Assembly (NCBI GenBank): GCA_934277985.1
Contig: CAKQWF010000003.1
Coordinates: 124,001 to 188,000 of the forward strand
DNA from: an uncultured Oxalobacter sp.
Lineage (GTDB): Bacteria > Pseudomonadota > Gammaproteobacteria > Burkholderiales > Burkholderiaceae_D
Direction: 5' to 3'
DNA: 64,000 nucleotides
The notes under the pieces were generated by a model. That model searched no databases and was not told where the DNA came from. It saw only the letters and a list, made by a program, of their open reading frames with translations. Below, one piece after another: positions 28,927 through 38,067 of the stretch; positions within the stretch are counted from its first letter, which is position 1, and each line of letters starts with the position of its first letter. Both the position numbers and the translations under genes were made by a program.

Positions 28927-29631
28927 ATGGCGCTTCTGCAACGCGGAAAAACAAAAGACGTGTACAGCCACGGCGACTACACGCTGGAACTGAAATTCAC
29001 CGACCGGGTGACCCTCAACGATCAGGGCGAAGTCGATCCGGGCGGCAACAATGTATCCGACTCGCTGGCAACCGGTCAGGGGTTCGCATGCCTGTCCATG
29101 ACCACCACCATTTTCAGTTATCTGGCAGCCAACGGCATCCCGACCCACATGGTTTCCTACGACCTGGACAACCTGTCGATGGTCGTCAGAAAAGCCGTTA
29201 CCTTCAAGCCGGGTCTGGAATGGGTCTGCCGCTGGAGAGGAACCGGCAGTTTCATCCGTCGCTACAAAACCGTTCCGGGCGCACAGGACGGCATGATCTT
29301 TTCGTCGCCGGTTTATGAAATCACCATCAAGGACGACGCAGGCGGCGACCCGCTGATCGTTCCCGACTCGATCGTCGCACTGGGCATGATGTCCCGCGAA
29401 ACCCTCAACGAACTGATCGAACTGAACGCACGTGCCATGGGCCTGATCCATGACCTGTTCAAACAGAAAGGCCTCGATCTCTGGGACATCAAGATCGAAT
29501 GGGGCCGTGATGCCGAAACCGGCAAGCTCATGCTGATCGATGAAGTCAGTGCCAATGGCTGCCGTGCATACGACATGAGCGGCAAAAACAAGATCGCAGG
29601 TACGGCACTGTCGGACTGCTTCCGTGCCTGA
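28927..29631 (+). CDS. purC: phosphoribosylaminoimidazole-succinocarboxamide synthase, short form
   Basis: PurC (SAICAR synthase) joins CAIR and aspartate with ATP in purine synthesis. This 234-residue protein is about 60 residues shorter than the form usual in Burkholderiales and resembles the compact form of Firmicutes and archaea. Family motifs seen are GKTKDVY (ATP site), GGNNVSDSLATGQG, KPGLEWVCRWRGTGSFIRRY, IVALGMMSRETLNEL, KGLDLWDIKIEWGR and LIDEVSANGCRAYD. AAAAGGAAA precedes the ATG. A terminator follows. It may be a second copy or a transferred replacement of the usual PurC; the rest of the genome would be needed to decide. Confidence 0.9.
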   Translation: MALLQRGKTKDVYSHGDYTLELKFTDRVTLNDQGEVDPGGNNVSDSLATGQGFACLSMTTTIFSYLAANGIPTHMVSYDLDNLSMVVRKAVTFKPGLEWVCRWRGTGSFIRRYKTVPGAQDGMIFSSPVYEITIKDDAGGDPLIVPDSIVALGMMSRETLNELIELNARAMGLIHDLFKQKGLDLWDIKIEWGRDAETGKLMLIDEVSANGCRAYDMSGKNKIAGTALSDCFRA

Positions 29632-29665
29632 TATACCGCTATCGTATACCGCAAGGTACATCCCG

Positions 29666-29695
29666 AAACCGGCAAGCGACGCTTGCCGGTTTTTT
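29666..29695 (+). terminator. rho-independent terminator of purC
   Basis: A perfect 12-bp stem AAACCGGCAAGC with GCTTGCCGGTTT and a 3-nt loop, running into T residues. Confidence 0.94.
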
Positions 29696-29836
29696 GTTTC
29701 ACCTCGGATTCCGGGCAAAAAAAAGACCGGACGATATCATCCGGTCACAACCATTCAATGGAAACTTTTTCTCTTCCGGAAAAAAGAACCCTACCTCCGG
29801 GATTGCATCATCCCGTCTTTGTCCGGAAAAAACCGT

Positions 29837-30334
29837 TCAGCCGGCTTCAGCCACACGAATACTGATCAGACGATCCAGTTTTGCATCGATCGTCTTGTGC
29901 GTATTGACCGCTTCATCCAGCGTGTACAACTCGTTATGCAACGACAGAACAGGGCAGGGAACAGGTGCACTGGCCGGAAGCACTTCACTCAATACATAGG
30001 TCGATTTGTGGCCATTGTTTTCTTTCCTGGAAAATTTGGCATATCCCAGCACTTCGGCATCGTTGCCACCGAACGCCAGATAAAACTCCGGCATGTTCGC
30101 CTCGTGGGAAAGTTTGACACGGGTCAGATAACCGACGTCATTTTTCGGAACACGCATAAAACGCATACGATATTTGGAAATGGCATCGCCGCAATCACGA
30201 ACAAGCATATCTTCCAGCCGATGTCTGGTTTCATCGATTTCCTTGCGTTTCTTTTGCATGACATACAACTGGACGATCACAATACCACCGAAAATAAATA
30301 CTGAGAGCGTCAAAAATACAAGCATCGTTTCCAT
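29837..30334 (-). CDS. hypothetical membrane-anchored protein
   Basis: A 165-residue protein that I do not recognise. One N-terminal membrane helix (about residues 3-24) is followed by a charged coiled-coil-like stretch (QKKRKEIDETRHRLEDML) and a soluble domain with strands such as FYLAFGG and STYVLSE. GAGGAG lies about 9 nt before ATG 30334. It is divergent from the pga locus and has no obvious link to it. Confidence 0.65.
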   Translation of the reverse strand: METMLVFLTLSVFIFGGIVIVQLYVMQKKRKEIDETRHRLEDMLVRDCGDAISKYRMRFMRVPKNDVGYLTRVKLSHEANMPEFYLAFGGNDAEVLGYAKFSRKENNGHKSTYVLSEVLPASAPVPCPVLSLHNELYTLDEAVNTHKTIDAKLDRLISIRVAEAG

Positions 30335-30489
30335 TTTGAATGACTCCTCATATAAAGATTGGCTTAACGCACAAGATACTTCGGTTTTTTCTGTCATATC
30401 GTTCGATTAATTATTAATATAAAACGCTTGCTTTTTTTTGTTCATGATCTAAGGCATGTTTTTGAAAAATTGTTTGAAAGTAATATCCG

Positions 30490-30894
30490 TTTATGGTATG
30501 AAGCCGTGAAAAGGAAACGCACATGCGCCGGAGGTGCAAAATTCGCTCACCGTGCTGTGCGACACACATTTTTCCGATGAAAGCATCGGCAGATCAGGAC
30601 CATGGTCACCGCCTCGCAAGGCACCATGTCCAGCGCTCGCGTAGAATATGGATCAGTGCAAAACCGCAACCTGCGGAAAAGGTCGCGAGCTGTAAAGAGT
30701 TTTACAAAAGAAAAGTAGAGAAAAAGGACAATCCGCTCTACAATGAGCAGATTTTATTCATATCGCCCCCAGGGGACATACAGCCATTCCGTCAGCGGCT
30801 GCACTCCAGCATGCCGGTGAAGGTGCCGTCCGGATACGGCAACGCCAGGAACAATGTTTTAATCCAGTCTGCATACAACGTGGAACTTTTCACA
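30490..30894 (+). promoter_or_regulatory. hairpin-rich leader of pgaBCD
   Basis: The roughly 400 nt before pgaB hold at least six hairpins in order: CCGATG/CATCGG (30574-30589), a bulged stem GGAC-ATGGT/ACCAT-GTCC with an inner GCCT/AGGC (30597-30631), CCGCA/TGCGG (30664-30676), TGTAAA/TTTACA (30691-30706), GTAGAG/CTCTAC (30715-30741) and TGCCGT/ACGGCA (30824-30841). This suggests a structured 5' UTR. E. coli pga mRNA is controlled by CsrA through GGA sites in its leader; GGA occurs here several times. I cannot match a known riboswitch class. Confidence 0.55.
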
Positions 30895-32895
30895 ATGATC
30901 GCTCACATATTGACTACCGCAAAAAGATTCGCACTCGGCTTCATGCTCGCACTGTGCACCTTTGCAACCGCCGCCACCGCGGCAAATACCGAAACGCCGA
31001 TTCCCTCGTTCATCACACTGTGTTACCACAATGTGGTTCCCGCACTCGGAAACGGCATCCTCGACGACACCGCACCCGTCTCGCAGGAGGAGCTGAAAAC
31101 CCACTTCGACTGGCTGAAAGAAAACGGCTACCACATCATCAGCGTCAAGGATGTCCTCAAGGCAAAAGAAACCGGAAAACCGCTGCCGCCAAAATCCGTA
31201 CTGCTCTCGTTCGACGATGGTTACAGCAGCTTCTATGAAATCGTCTATCCGATGCTCAAATCCTACGGCTACACCGCCTTTCTGTCTCTTGAAACAGGCT
31301 GGCTGGAAACGCCGGAAGGCGAACTCGTCGAGTACGGCGGCCGGACCCGTCTCCCGCGTTCGGCGTTCCTGAACTGGCAACAAATCCGTGAAATGGCCGA
31401 TTCCGGTATCGTCGAACTGGCATCGCATTCCCATAACCTGCATCGCGGACACCAGGGCAACCCGCAAGGCATCGAACTGCCTGCCGGCGCACACAGACTG
31501 TATGACGCAAAAACCGGCCAGTATGAAACCGTCGAAGCCTTCAAACAAAGAATTCACGACGACTGGAAAAAATCCTACGACATCATTTACAGCAAGACCG
31601 GACATCGTCCGCTCGTCGCCGTCTGGCCATACGGACGTTATAACCAGGTCGGTGTACAGGCTGCACAGGAAGCAGGTTACCCGCTGACCGCATCGCTGGC
31701 TTTCTTCTCCGACTGGCCGACCATTCCAAGACTCATGATGCATGAAGAAATCGATCTGCCGAGAATGATGCGCAAAGTCGAAGCAGGCGTCATGGGCGGC
31801 AGCACCGATTACCGCCGCCGCAACGCCATGGCAGACCTGCCTGTCGCCGATCTGCCTATCCAGCGCGTCATGCATGTCGATCTGGACATGATCTACGACG
31901 AAAACCCTGTACAGCGCCAGAAAAACACCTCGCTGCTGTTCGACCGCATCCAGGCGTCCGGCGCCAACGTCATCTATCTTCAGGCATTCGCCGATCCTGA
32001 CGGCAATGGTACCGCAGACGAACTGTATTTCCCGAACCGCCATCTGCCCATGCGTTCGGACTTCTTCAACTATATTTCCTGGCAACTGGCCACACGATAC
32101 AAATGTGAAGTCTATGCATGGCTGCCGATTCTCGGTTTCGACCTGAAAGACCGTCCGGTCGTTCAGGCCGTATCTCCTGACAAGAAAGTCTTTTACACCC
32201 GTCTGACGCCATTCGACGCCGACAACCGTCGTATCATCAACGAAATCTACGAAGATCTGGCAACCCATGCACCGATCATGGGCATCATCTTCCATGACGA
32301 CGGCATCATCGGCGACTTCGAAGACGTCAGCCCGGCAGGAAAAGCATGGCTGAAAAGCATCGGCCTGCCTGATGACCCGGAACAGATCCGCAAGGACCCG
32401 AAACTCATGCACACCTTCACCCGTGCGAAGAGCAGGGCACTGATCGACTTCACCAAGGAACTGCAGGCCACCGTCGAAAAATGGCATCCGCCGGTCTTCA
32501 CGTCCCGCAACATGTATGCGCCCGTCATCCTCACACCACAGGCAGAAGAATGGATGGCTCAGAACTTCGACGACTTCCTGACGACCTACGACTATACCGG
32601 GGTGGAAGCCATGCCTTACATGGAAGGTGCTGCCGACCATGCCGACCAGTGGATGCAAGACCTCATCGACAAGGTCGCACAACATCCGCTCGGACTGCGC
32701 AGAACGGTTTTCGAACTGCAGGCCAAGGACTGGCGTCCGGAAAATCTGAGACCGATGCCGAACGAAATCATGGTCAAACAGATGCAACAACTGCTCGAAC
32801 ACGGCGCCTATAATTTCGGTTACTATCCCGACGACCCTATCATCGGCCATCCGGATGTCCGTGCAATCGCCCCTTATTTTTCGGCACGCCACTGA
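30895..32895 (+). CDS. pgaB: poly-beta-1,6-N-acetylglucosamine N-deacetylase PgaB
   Basis: PgaB partly de-N-acetylates the biofilm polysaccharide PNAG in the periplasm and then hands it to the outer-membrane export pore; its C-terminal domain also cleaves the polymer. The protein is 666 residues, close to E. coli PgaB (672). After a signal peptide (about 1-29), the deacetylase domain shows YHNVVP, the metal-binding SFDDG (Asp107, Asp108) and SHSHNLH (His178, His183). The C-terminal hydrolase domain (about residues 320-660) includes HVDLDMIYD and YLQAFADPDGN. Unlike E. coli PgaB, no clear lipobox is seen. An upstream in-frame ATG (30523) lies in structured leader and is rejected. Confidence 0.93.
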   Translation: MIAHILTTAKRFALGFMLALCTFATAATAANTETPIPSFITLCYHNVVPALGNGILDDTAPVSQEELKTHFDWLKENGYHIISVKDVLKAKETGKPLPPKSVLLSFDDGYSSFYEIVYPMLKSYGYTAFLSLETGWLETPEGELVEYGGRTRLPRSAFLNWQQIREMADSGIVELASHSHNLHRGHQGNPQGIELPAGAHRLYDAKTGQYETVEAFKQRIHDDWKKSYDIIYSKTGHRPLVAVWPYGRYNQVGVQAAQEAGYPLTASLAFFSDWPTIPRLMMHEEIDLPRMMRKVEAGVMGGSTDYRRRNAMADLPVADLPIQRVMHVDLDMIYDENPVQRQKNTSLLFDRIQASGANVIYLQAFADPDGNGTADELYFPNRHLPMRSDFFNYISWQLATRYKCEVYAWLPILGFDLKDRPVVQAVSPDKKVFYTRLTPFDADNRRIINEIYEDLATHAPIMGIIFHDDGIIGDFEDVSPAGKAWLKSIGLPDDPEQIRKDPKLMHTFTRAKSRALIDFTKELQATVEKWHPPVFTSRNMYAPVILTPQAEEWMAQNFDDFLTTYDYTGVEAMPYMEGAADHADQWMQDLIDKVAQHPLGLRRTVFELQAKDWRPENLRPMPNEIMVKQMQQLLEHGAYNFGYYPDDPIIGHPDVRAIAPYFSARH

Positions 32896-32916
32896 GAACA
32901 CAGAGAAAAGATAGAA

Positions 32917-34194
32917 ATGTTTGACTCCTTGTTCGAATTGCTGTTCGATTTCGCCTTCTTTTATCCGTTGCTCATGTCATACCTGTGGATGACAGGGGCA
33001 CTGCTGTACTACTACCGCTACGAAAGAGGGCAGCACTACACCGTTCCGCCGGAACTGCCTGAATACCCCTTCGTATCCATACTGGTACCGTGCTACAACG
33101 AATCGTCCAACGTCATCGAAACCTTCACGGCGCTGGCCGATCTGCATTACCCCAACTACGAAGTCCTCGCCATCAACGACGGCAGCTCCGACGATACCGG
33201 CGAACAACTTGAAGCCGTGGCGAAAACCATCCCCCGGATGCGGGTCGTCCAGCTCGCCACCAACCAGGGCAAGGCCGTCGCCCTCAAAGCCGGCGCGCTG
33301 GCTGCCAAAGGCGAATTTCTGGTCTGTATCGACGGCGACGCCATACTGGACCACTACGCCGTCACCTGGATCATGAGCCACTTCATCAACAACCCGCGTG
33401 TTGGCGCCGTAACCGGCAACCCGCGTATCCGCACCCGCAGCACGCTGCTGGGACGCATCCAGGTCGGCGAATTTTCCGCCATCGTCGGACTGCTCAAACG
33501 CGCACAACGGATATACGGACGCATCTTCACCATCTCCGGCGTCATCGGCGCCTACCGCCGCCGTGCGCTGCACAGCGTCGGCTACTGGAACGAACTGACC
33601 ATCACCGAAGATATCGACATCAGCTGGCGATTGCAGGTCAAACACTGGGACATCCGCTTCGAACCGCACGCCCTGTGCTGGATCCTCATGCCTGAAACAC
33701 TGGGCGGCCTGTTCAAACAGCGCCTGCGCTGGGCAGTCGGGGGAGGGGAAGCCTTCAAGAACTATTGCCACAACCTGTTCAACTGGAAAGCACGCCGTTT
33801 CTGGGGTATCTTCATCGAATACATACTGAGTGTCGCATGGAGCTACATACTCCTGCTGTTGACCGTCATATCCATCGTCAAACTGTTCATCAATCTGCCC
33901 GACACCTCGACAGAACAGCTATTCTCGCTCCCCTATACCGGACTGATACTGGGCGCGACCTGTCTGTTGCAATTCGCCGTCTGTTTCTTCATGGAACGCA
34001 AATACGATCGCGGACTGCTGAGCATCTACCTCGCCATCATCTGGTACCCGATTTTCTACTGGCTGCTGAACTGGATCGTTTCCATGATCGCCTTCCCGAA
34101 AGCCATGTTCTTCTCCAGCGGCAAAAAACGCGGACGGTGGCATACGACCGACAGGGGAATCAATTCCCGAAAAGAAGACAACGCAACATCCTGA
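32917..34194 (+). CDS. pgaC: poly-N-acetylglucosamine synthase PgaC
   Basis: PgaC is the inner-membrane family-2 glycosyltransferase that polymerises N-acetylglucosamine from UDP-GlcNAc and pushes it across the membrane. The 425-residue protein has an N-terminal membrane segment, a cytoplasmic GT-A domain with ILVPCYNE, the acidic motifs NDGSSDD and IDGDA, TED, and the acceptor-site QRLRWA. It then has three or four C-terminal helices (about 290-390). It follows pgaB after 21 bp and works with PgaD, whose interaction is stimulated by cyclic-di-GMP in E. coli. Confidence 0.95.
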   Translation: MFDSLFELLFDFAFFYPLLMSYLWMTGALLYYYRYERGQHYTVPPELPEYPFVSILVPCYNESSNVIETFTALADLHYPNYEVLAINDGSSDDTGEQLEAVAKTIPRMRVVQLATNQGKAVALKAGALAAKGEFLVCIDGDAILDHYAVTWIMSHFINNPRVGAVTGNPRIRTRSTLLGRIQVGEFSAIVGLLKRAQRIYGRIFTISGVIGAYRRRALHSVGYWNELTITEDIDISWRLQVKHWDIRFEPHALCWILMPETLGGLFKQRLRWAVGGGEAFKNYCHNLFNWKARRFWGIFIEYILSVAWSYILLLLTVISIVKLFINLPDTSTEQLFSLPYTGLILGATCLLQFAVCFFMERKYDRGLLSIYLAIIWYPIFYWLLNWIVSMIAFPKAMFFSSGKKRGRWHTTDRGINSRKEDNATS

Positions 34195-34232
34195 CACGTC
34201 CAAACGACTGACCAACCAAACGGAACACCAAG

Positions 34233-34757
34233 ATGCAAACCGATCCAAAAGACCTGATAGTGTGCTATCGCGACCGTCAAACGGCGGGACAGTGCACACT
34301 GGGTATCCTGCTGCACATCGTATTCTGGTGCATCATGCTGTACCTGATCGTCACCTTCATCGCCCTGTGCTGCCAGATGATCGACGACACCCTGTTCACC
34401 AGCATCATCGACAAAAAAGACTCATTGGCAATCAAGCACCTCATCACGCGCTTCTTTCCGTGGATAGGCGGCTTCATATGCGTATTCCTGCTCTGGGCGC
34501 TCTACAACAAACTGCGCTTCAAGGGCGAACGCGACCGCCGCCAGACCCAACCACCCCCCATCACACTGGAAGAAACCGCCCAGACCACACGCCTCGGCAA
34601 AGAAGACATCCTGAGAATGCACCAGTCCAAAATCATGACCTGCATGTTCGATGATAACGGCAACATCGTCAGCGTACTCTGCGATACCGCAAACGAAGCC
34701 ATCAGGGAAAAACAACCGGAAAACGCCGCCATCATCCACGAAAAAATCAGCGCATAA
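34233..34757 (+). CDS. pgaD: PgaD accessory protein of PNAG synthesis
   Basis: A 174-residue inner-membrane protein, the partner of PgaC. Two membrane helices are visible (about 22-46 and 72-94), with a short charged loop between them, followed by a cytoplasmic tail of about 80 residues. In E. coli, PgaC and PgaD together bind cyclic-di-GMP to allow polymerisation. The position directly after pgaC and the two-helix layout support the name, although the tail is poorly conserved and longer than in E. coli PgaD (137 residues). Confidence 0.85.
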   Translation: MQTDPKDLIVCYRDRQTAGQCTLGILLHIVFWCIMLYLIVTFIALCCQMIDDTLFTSIIDKKDSLAIKHLITRFFPWIGGFICVFLLWALYNKLRFKGERDRRQTQPPPITLEETAQTTRLGKEDILRMHQSKIMTCMFDDNGNIVSVLCDTANEAIREKQPENAAIIHEKISA

Positions 34758-35250
34758 CCCGCACTGAACCCGTCCTGTCCTGCCACACGGCAGGGCGGGG
34801 CATTCCCCCCGCAATCTCCCCATATCATCCCGCCCGGAACGGCACCCACCAAACACGGCCCCGTCCCCATCCGCACATCGCCAGCCAGACCAGCCCATCC
34901 ACCGAAACTCCAGAGAATTTACAACATTGCCATTTTCCGCACGGCAACATAATTTGCTATATTGATGAAATTTGTAAATTGAAAACGCAGAAAAGGTGAG
35001 AAAAGTCCTCAACACCAGCGGTCATGCAAAACTTCCTGCCAAAATACAGGATGCATTTAATATAGGAATGATTGTCATTTACAAAACATGAACACCCGCA
35101 AAATTAGAATTAGTCATACTTCAGGAAAAGAAAAATGCGAACAAGCAATGTCAGAACAAAATCAAAGTGTATCAAACAACCATTTTTAAGATAAACTCTC
35201 GCGATTTATATAAACGATATTTTCAATACCCAAATTGAAAGTTCATTAAT
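34758..35250 (+). other. junction between pga locus and Zorya island
   Basis: About 490 bp without a gene. Two adjacent hairpins, CCTGCC/GGCAGG (34779-34794) and GCGGGG/CCCCGC (34795-34812), lie after pgaD. From about 34910 the base composition drops sharply to AT-rich, which marks the left edge of the imported Zorya segment. TTTATATAA around 35205 may belong to the zorA promoter, with no clear -35. No transposase or tRNA end is seen. Confidence 0.55.
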
Positions 35251-37338
35251 ATGTCAATCTCTCTTATTATTGCAATAAGCGCACTCGTTATTACTATTGG
35301 CCTTGGTCTTATATGCAGCGCAAAAATATACAAAAATGCGAATGAACTGAAAAAGGAATTGATTGAAATTGAAAATAAGATTCGCGAAATACAAGAAAAT
35401 AACGAAACAAAGGAAGATGAATATAGAGAAATAACAAAACTGTTTGAAAATTCATCTCTCAACAGGTTATGGAAAGAGTTTTCGGAAACTCTTTATATGC
35501 AAAGATCAGAAGATGAAGATGGTATCCTGCGAACAGAAAATATTCGTGCTACAGTACCATCAGAATATTTCTTTTCAGAAACTGCTGTCATCGACCTGAA
35601 ACTTGAAACAGAGTTCTACAAACATGTCCCAGGAATGTTTCCTGCAGGAGGTATTATTCTGACATTTTTCGGATTAATATGGGGTTTAATAAATTTCAAT
35701 CCTACTGATCTTGGAAATATACAAGCTGGCGTAGCCACATTACTAGATTCGGTACGAGATGCATTTATGTGTTCTGTAACAGCAATAGCTATGTCAATCA
35801 TAATTCTTATGATTGAACGCAGAGCATATAAAAGTTGCACAGAATGTCTCAACAAGTTGCAACTCACCATTGATAATTCTTTTGATCTTGGAATCGGAAA
35901 CGAATTTCTGGAACGAATTGCAACATCAACCGAAGAAAGTGCAACCCAATCGAGACAGCTGAAAGATGGTCTGGTCAGTGAATTGCGTCCTTTGTTACAA
36001 AACCTTGTTGACAATCAGATCAATGAACTGAAACCGATGCTGGAAAAAATGGTGTCAACACAATTGGAAGCAAATCAAAAACTTCTCGAACAATTGACAG
36101 TAACCACGGCGACATTATCTCAGACATACAGCAATACAAGTCTGAGAATGGAAGAAGTATACAAGGAAGCTAGTAAATATATATCTGACGGTGTCAGTAA
36201 CTCCATACAGACGACATTCGAGAAACCACTTGCCAAAATATCCGATACAGTTCAAATCGCTAGTAGCTCGCAATCGCAGGCCGCAGAAAAAGCGCTACAA
36301 AATTTGCTGGAAAATTTTATCAAAAAAATGGAGAATTCCTTCGGAAACCAGCTGGTAGAAGCTGTAAAGGTCGTTTCAGGCGCTCAGGATGGAATGAAAA
36401 TTATGGCTTCTGAAATAAGCACACTTATAGAAAGAATCAGGGAAGTCGGAACATCCTCTCAGCAAGCCGTATCTACCCAAATAAACAAGACATTGTCTGA
36501 TATGCAAAATGGACAACAAAAATTAATGGAACAACTTCAGAATTTCCTGTTGGATACACAAGAAAAAATAGGAAGCGGTCAGTCTGAAATGTCGTTGGGA
36601 CTTACAAACACGATGCAAGTACTAGGCGAAAGAATCAGTAACATTATCGAAAAAATTGACCAATCAAATACACGCACAGGGAATTCACAGGAGAAATTGA
36701 TGGTCAATACAAACCAGATGGCTGAAAAAATAAAAGATATGACCGAAACACAAATGCAATCCATTCAAAAACAGATTGATGAACTCAATGAAAAAACATC
36801 TATCGTTTTGGAAAATATTGCCAATTCCGGCCAACGCTATCTGGTTGCGGCAGAAAAAATGGAAAACGCAATACAGAAAGCCTCTCAGGTAGTATCTGGT
36901 GGCAGCACAATGCTGGAAAATACACGCCTCGTGTCAGACAACCTTTCAAGTTCATCAGCAGTCATTTCCAATTTGCTGGATGATTATAAAATCTACAGAA
37001 ATGAGGTTGCGAATCTGATAACAATTGGAAGACAGGATGCAGATTCGCGAAATAGTGTTCTGGCAAATATGCGGGAAGTATTAGATCATATCAATGAATA
37101 TCATCAGGAAGAAGAAGTGCATCTCGAAGAAATCAATGATATCCTGATTAAAAATTTCGACAGCTATTGCAGGAAAATAACAGAAACAACAAATACGTTC
37201 AATAGTGGTATGACTGAAGCAGTAGCGCATTTAAAGAGCACTATTGATGATTTGAATGAAACACTTGAAGAATTTAATGAGGTCTTTGGAAATTTCAAGA
37301 AGACAGTAACAACAGCAGTCCCAGGAAGAAGAGTTTAG
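35251..37338 (+). CDS. zorA: Zorya anti-phage protein ZorA (MotA-like motor)
   Basis: ZorA is the MotA/ExbB-like inner-membrane part of the Zorya defence system; with ZorB it forms a proton-driven motor carrying a long cytoplasmic tail that senses phage injection and recruits effectors. The 695-residue protein has membrane helices at about 3-23, 129-148 and 171-190, with the MotA-like block VPGMFPAGGIILTFFGL. Residues from about 220 to 690 form a long coiled-coil tail of many Gln, Glu, Ser and Asn residues. The tail length is typical of type I ZorA. It lies at the start of a four-gene operon, zorABCD, in AT-rich DNA unlike its flanks. Confidence 0.92.
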   Translation: MSISLIIAISALVITIGLGLICSAKIYKNANELKKELIEIENKIREIQENNETKEDEYREITKLFENSSLNRLWKEFSETLYMQRSEDEDGILRTENIRATVPSEYFFSETAVIDLKLETEFYKHVPGMFPAGGIILTFFGLIWGLINFNPTDLGNIQAGVATLLDSVRDAFMCSVTAIAMSIIILMIERRAYKSCTECLNKLQLTIDNSFDLGIGNEFLERIATSTEESATQSRQLKDGLVSELRPLLQNLVDNQINELKPMLEKMVSTQLEANQKLLEQLTVTTATLSQTYSNTSLRMEEVYKEASKYISDGVSNSIQTTFEKPLAKISDTVQIASSSQSQAAEKALQNLLENFIKKMENSFGNQLVEAVKVVSGAQDGMKIMASEISTLIERIREVGTSSQQAVSTQINKTLSDMQNGQQKLMEQLQNFLLDTQEKIGSGQSEMSLGLTNTMQVLGERISNIIEKIDQSNTRTGNSQEKLMVNTNQMAEKIKDMTETQMQSIQKQIDELNEKTSIVLENIANSGQRYLVAAEKMENAIQKASQVVSGGSTMLENTRLVSDNLSSSSAVISNLLDDYKIYRNEVANLITIGRQDADSRNSVLANMREVLDHINEYHQEEEVHLEEINDILIKNFDSYCRKITETTNTFNSGMTEAVAHLKSTIDDLNETLEEFNEVFGNFKKTVTTAVPGRRV

Positions 37339-37341
37339 TTC

Positions 37342-38067
37342 ATGCTCAATTTGCCAAGAAAAAGTTCAGGCAAATCTAAGGATGAGCCTGAAAAACCATT
37401 CTGGATATCATATGCAGATCAGATGACTGCATTAATGTTTCTTTTTCTTTCAGTTATGGTTGTCTCGATATTATCAATATCACATGAAGTCAATCTTGCG
37501 ACAGTAGGGGAAAGAAGCAGAAATTCTGAAATCGCCTCATTCTGCAATGAAATAAAAAAAGGAGCTGAAAAAACGAACAAGAATATTCAGGTCGATTGTC
37601 ACAACAACAATATCCATTTTGGAAGTGTCGGAACATTTGCACATAATGATTACCGTTTATCGGATGAAGGACAAAAAGCGTTATCAGATATTGTTCCAGT
37701 TATTCTTGACGTCGCTGAAAGCCCTGAAGGGAAACGCTGGTTCAAGCAAATTGTTATAGAAGGCTTTACAGATACAGACGGAGAATATCTGTACAATCTC
37801 GATCTCAGTCTGAAGCGTTCAGAGTGGGTAATGTGTTCACTAATTGATCCTTATATAGGAAAATACGCATTAACACCAGAACAACGCGCGATGGTAAAAG
37901 AATTGTTTCTTGCTGGCGGTGTATCATTCAACAATGCAAAGGAAAGCAAGGAGGCTAGCAGAAGAGTTGAACTCAGAATGCATTTTTTTGGAATAAAAGA
38001 CGATGTAAACAGGAAAACACACCACAAGTTCAAAACAGACCAGATTGAACGATGTCCCTTGAAATAA
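37342..38067 (+). CDS. zorB: Zorya anti-phage protein ZorB (MotB-like stator anchor)
   Basis: ZorB is the MotB-like partner of ZorA, anchoring the motor to peptidoglycan. The 241-residue protein has a short cytoplasmic N-terminus, one membrane helix at about residues 27-48 opening with SYADQMTALMF (the Asp26 proton-binding position, as in MotB), and an OmpA-like peptidoglycan-binding domain with VIEGFTDTDGEYLYN near the middle. GGAAGAAGAG precedes the ATG, which is 3 bp after the zorA stop. Its end overlaps zorC by 16 bp, so translation is coupled. Confidence 0.93.
   Translation: MLNLPRKSSGKSKDEPEKPFWISYADQMTALMFLFLSVMVVSILSISHEVNLATVGERSRNSEIASFCNEIKKGAEKTNKNIQVDCHNNNIHFGSVGTFAHNDYRLSDEGQKALSDIVPVILDVAESPEGKRWFKQIVIEGFTDTDGEYLYNLDLSLKRSEWVMCSLIDPYIGKYALTPEQRAMVKELFLAGGVSFNNAKESKEASRRVELRMHFFGIKDDVNRKTHHKFKTDQIERCPLK

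Noticed and set aside
30523..30894. N-terminal extension of pgaB by 124 codons
   Set aside because: The extension lies in the hairpin-rich leader, and the signal peptide begins at the ATG at 30895.
30859..32901. Open frame of 680 codons on the minus strand opposite pgaB
   Set aside because: Antisense to PgaB, which shows deacetylase and hydrolase motifs.
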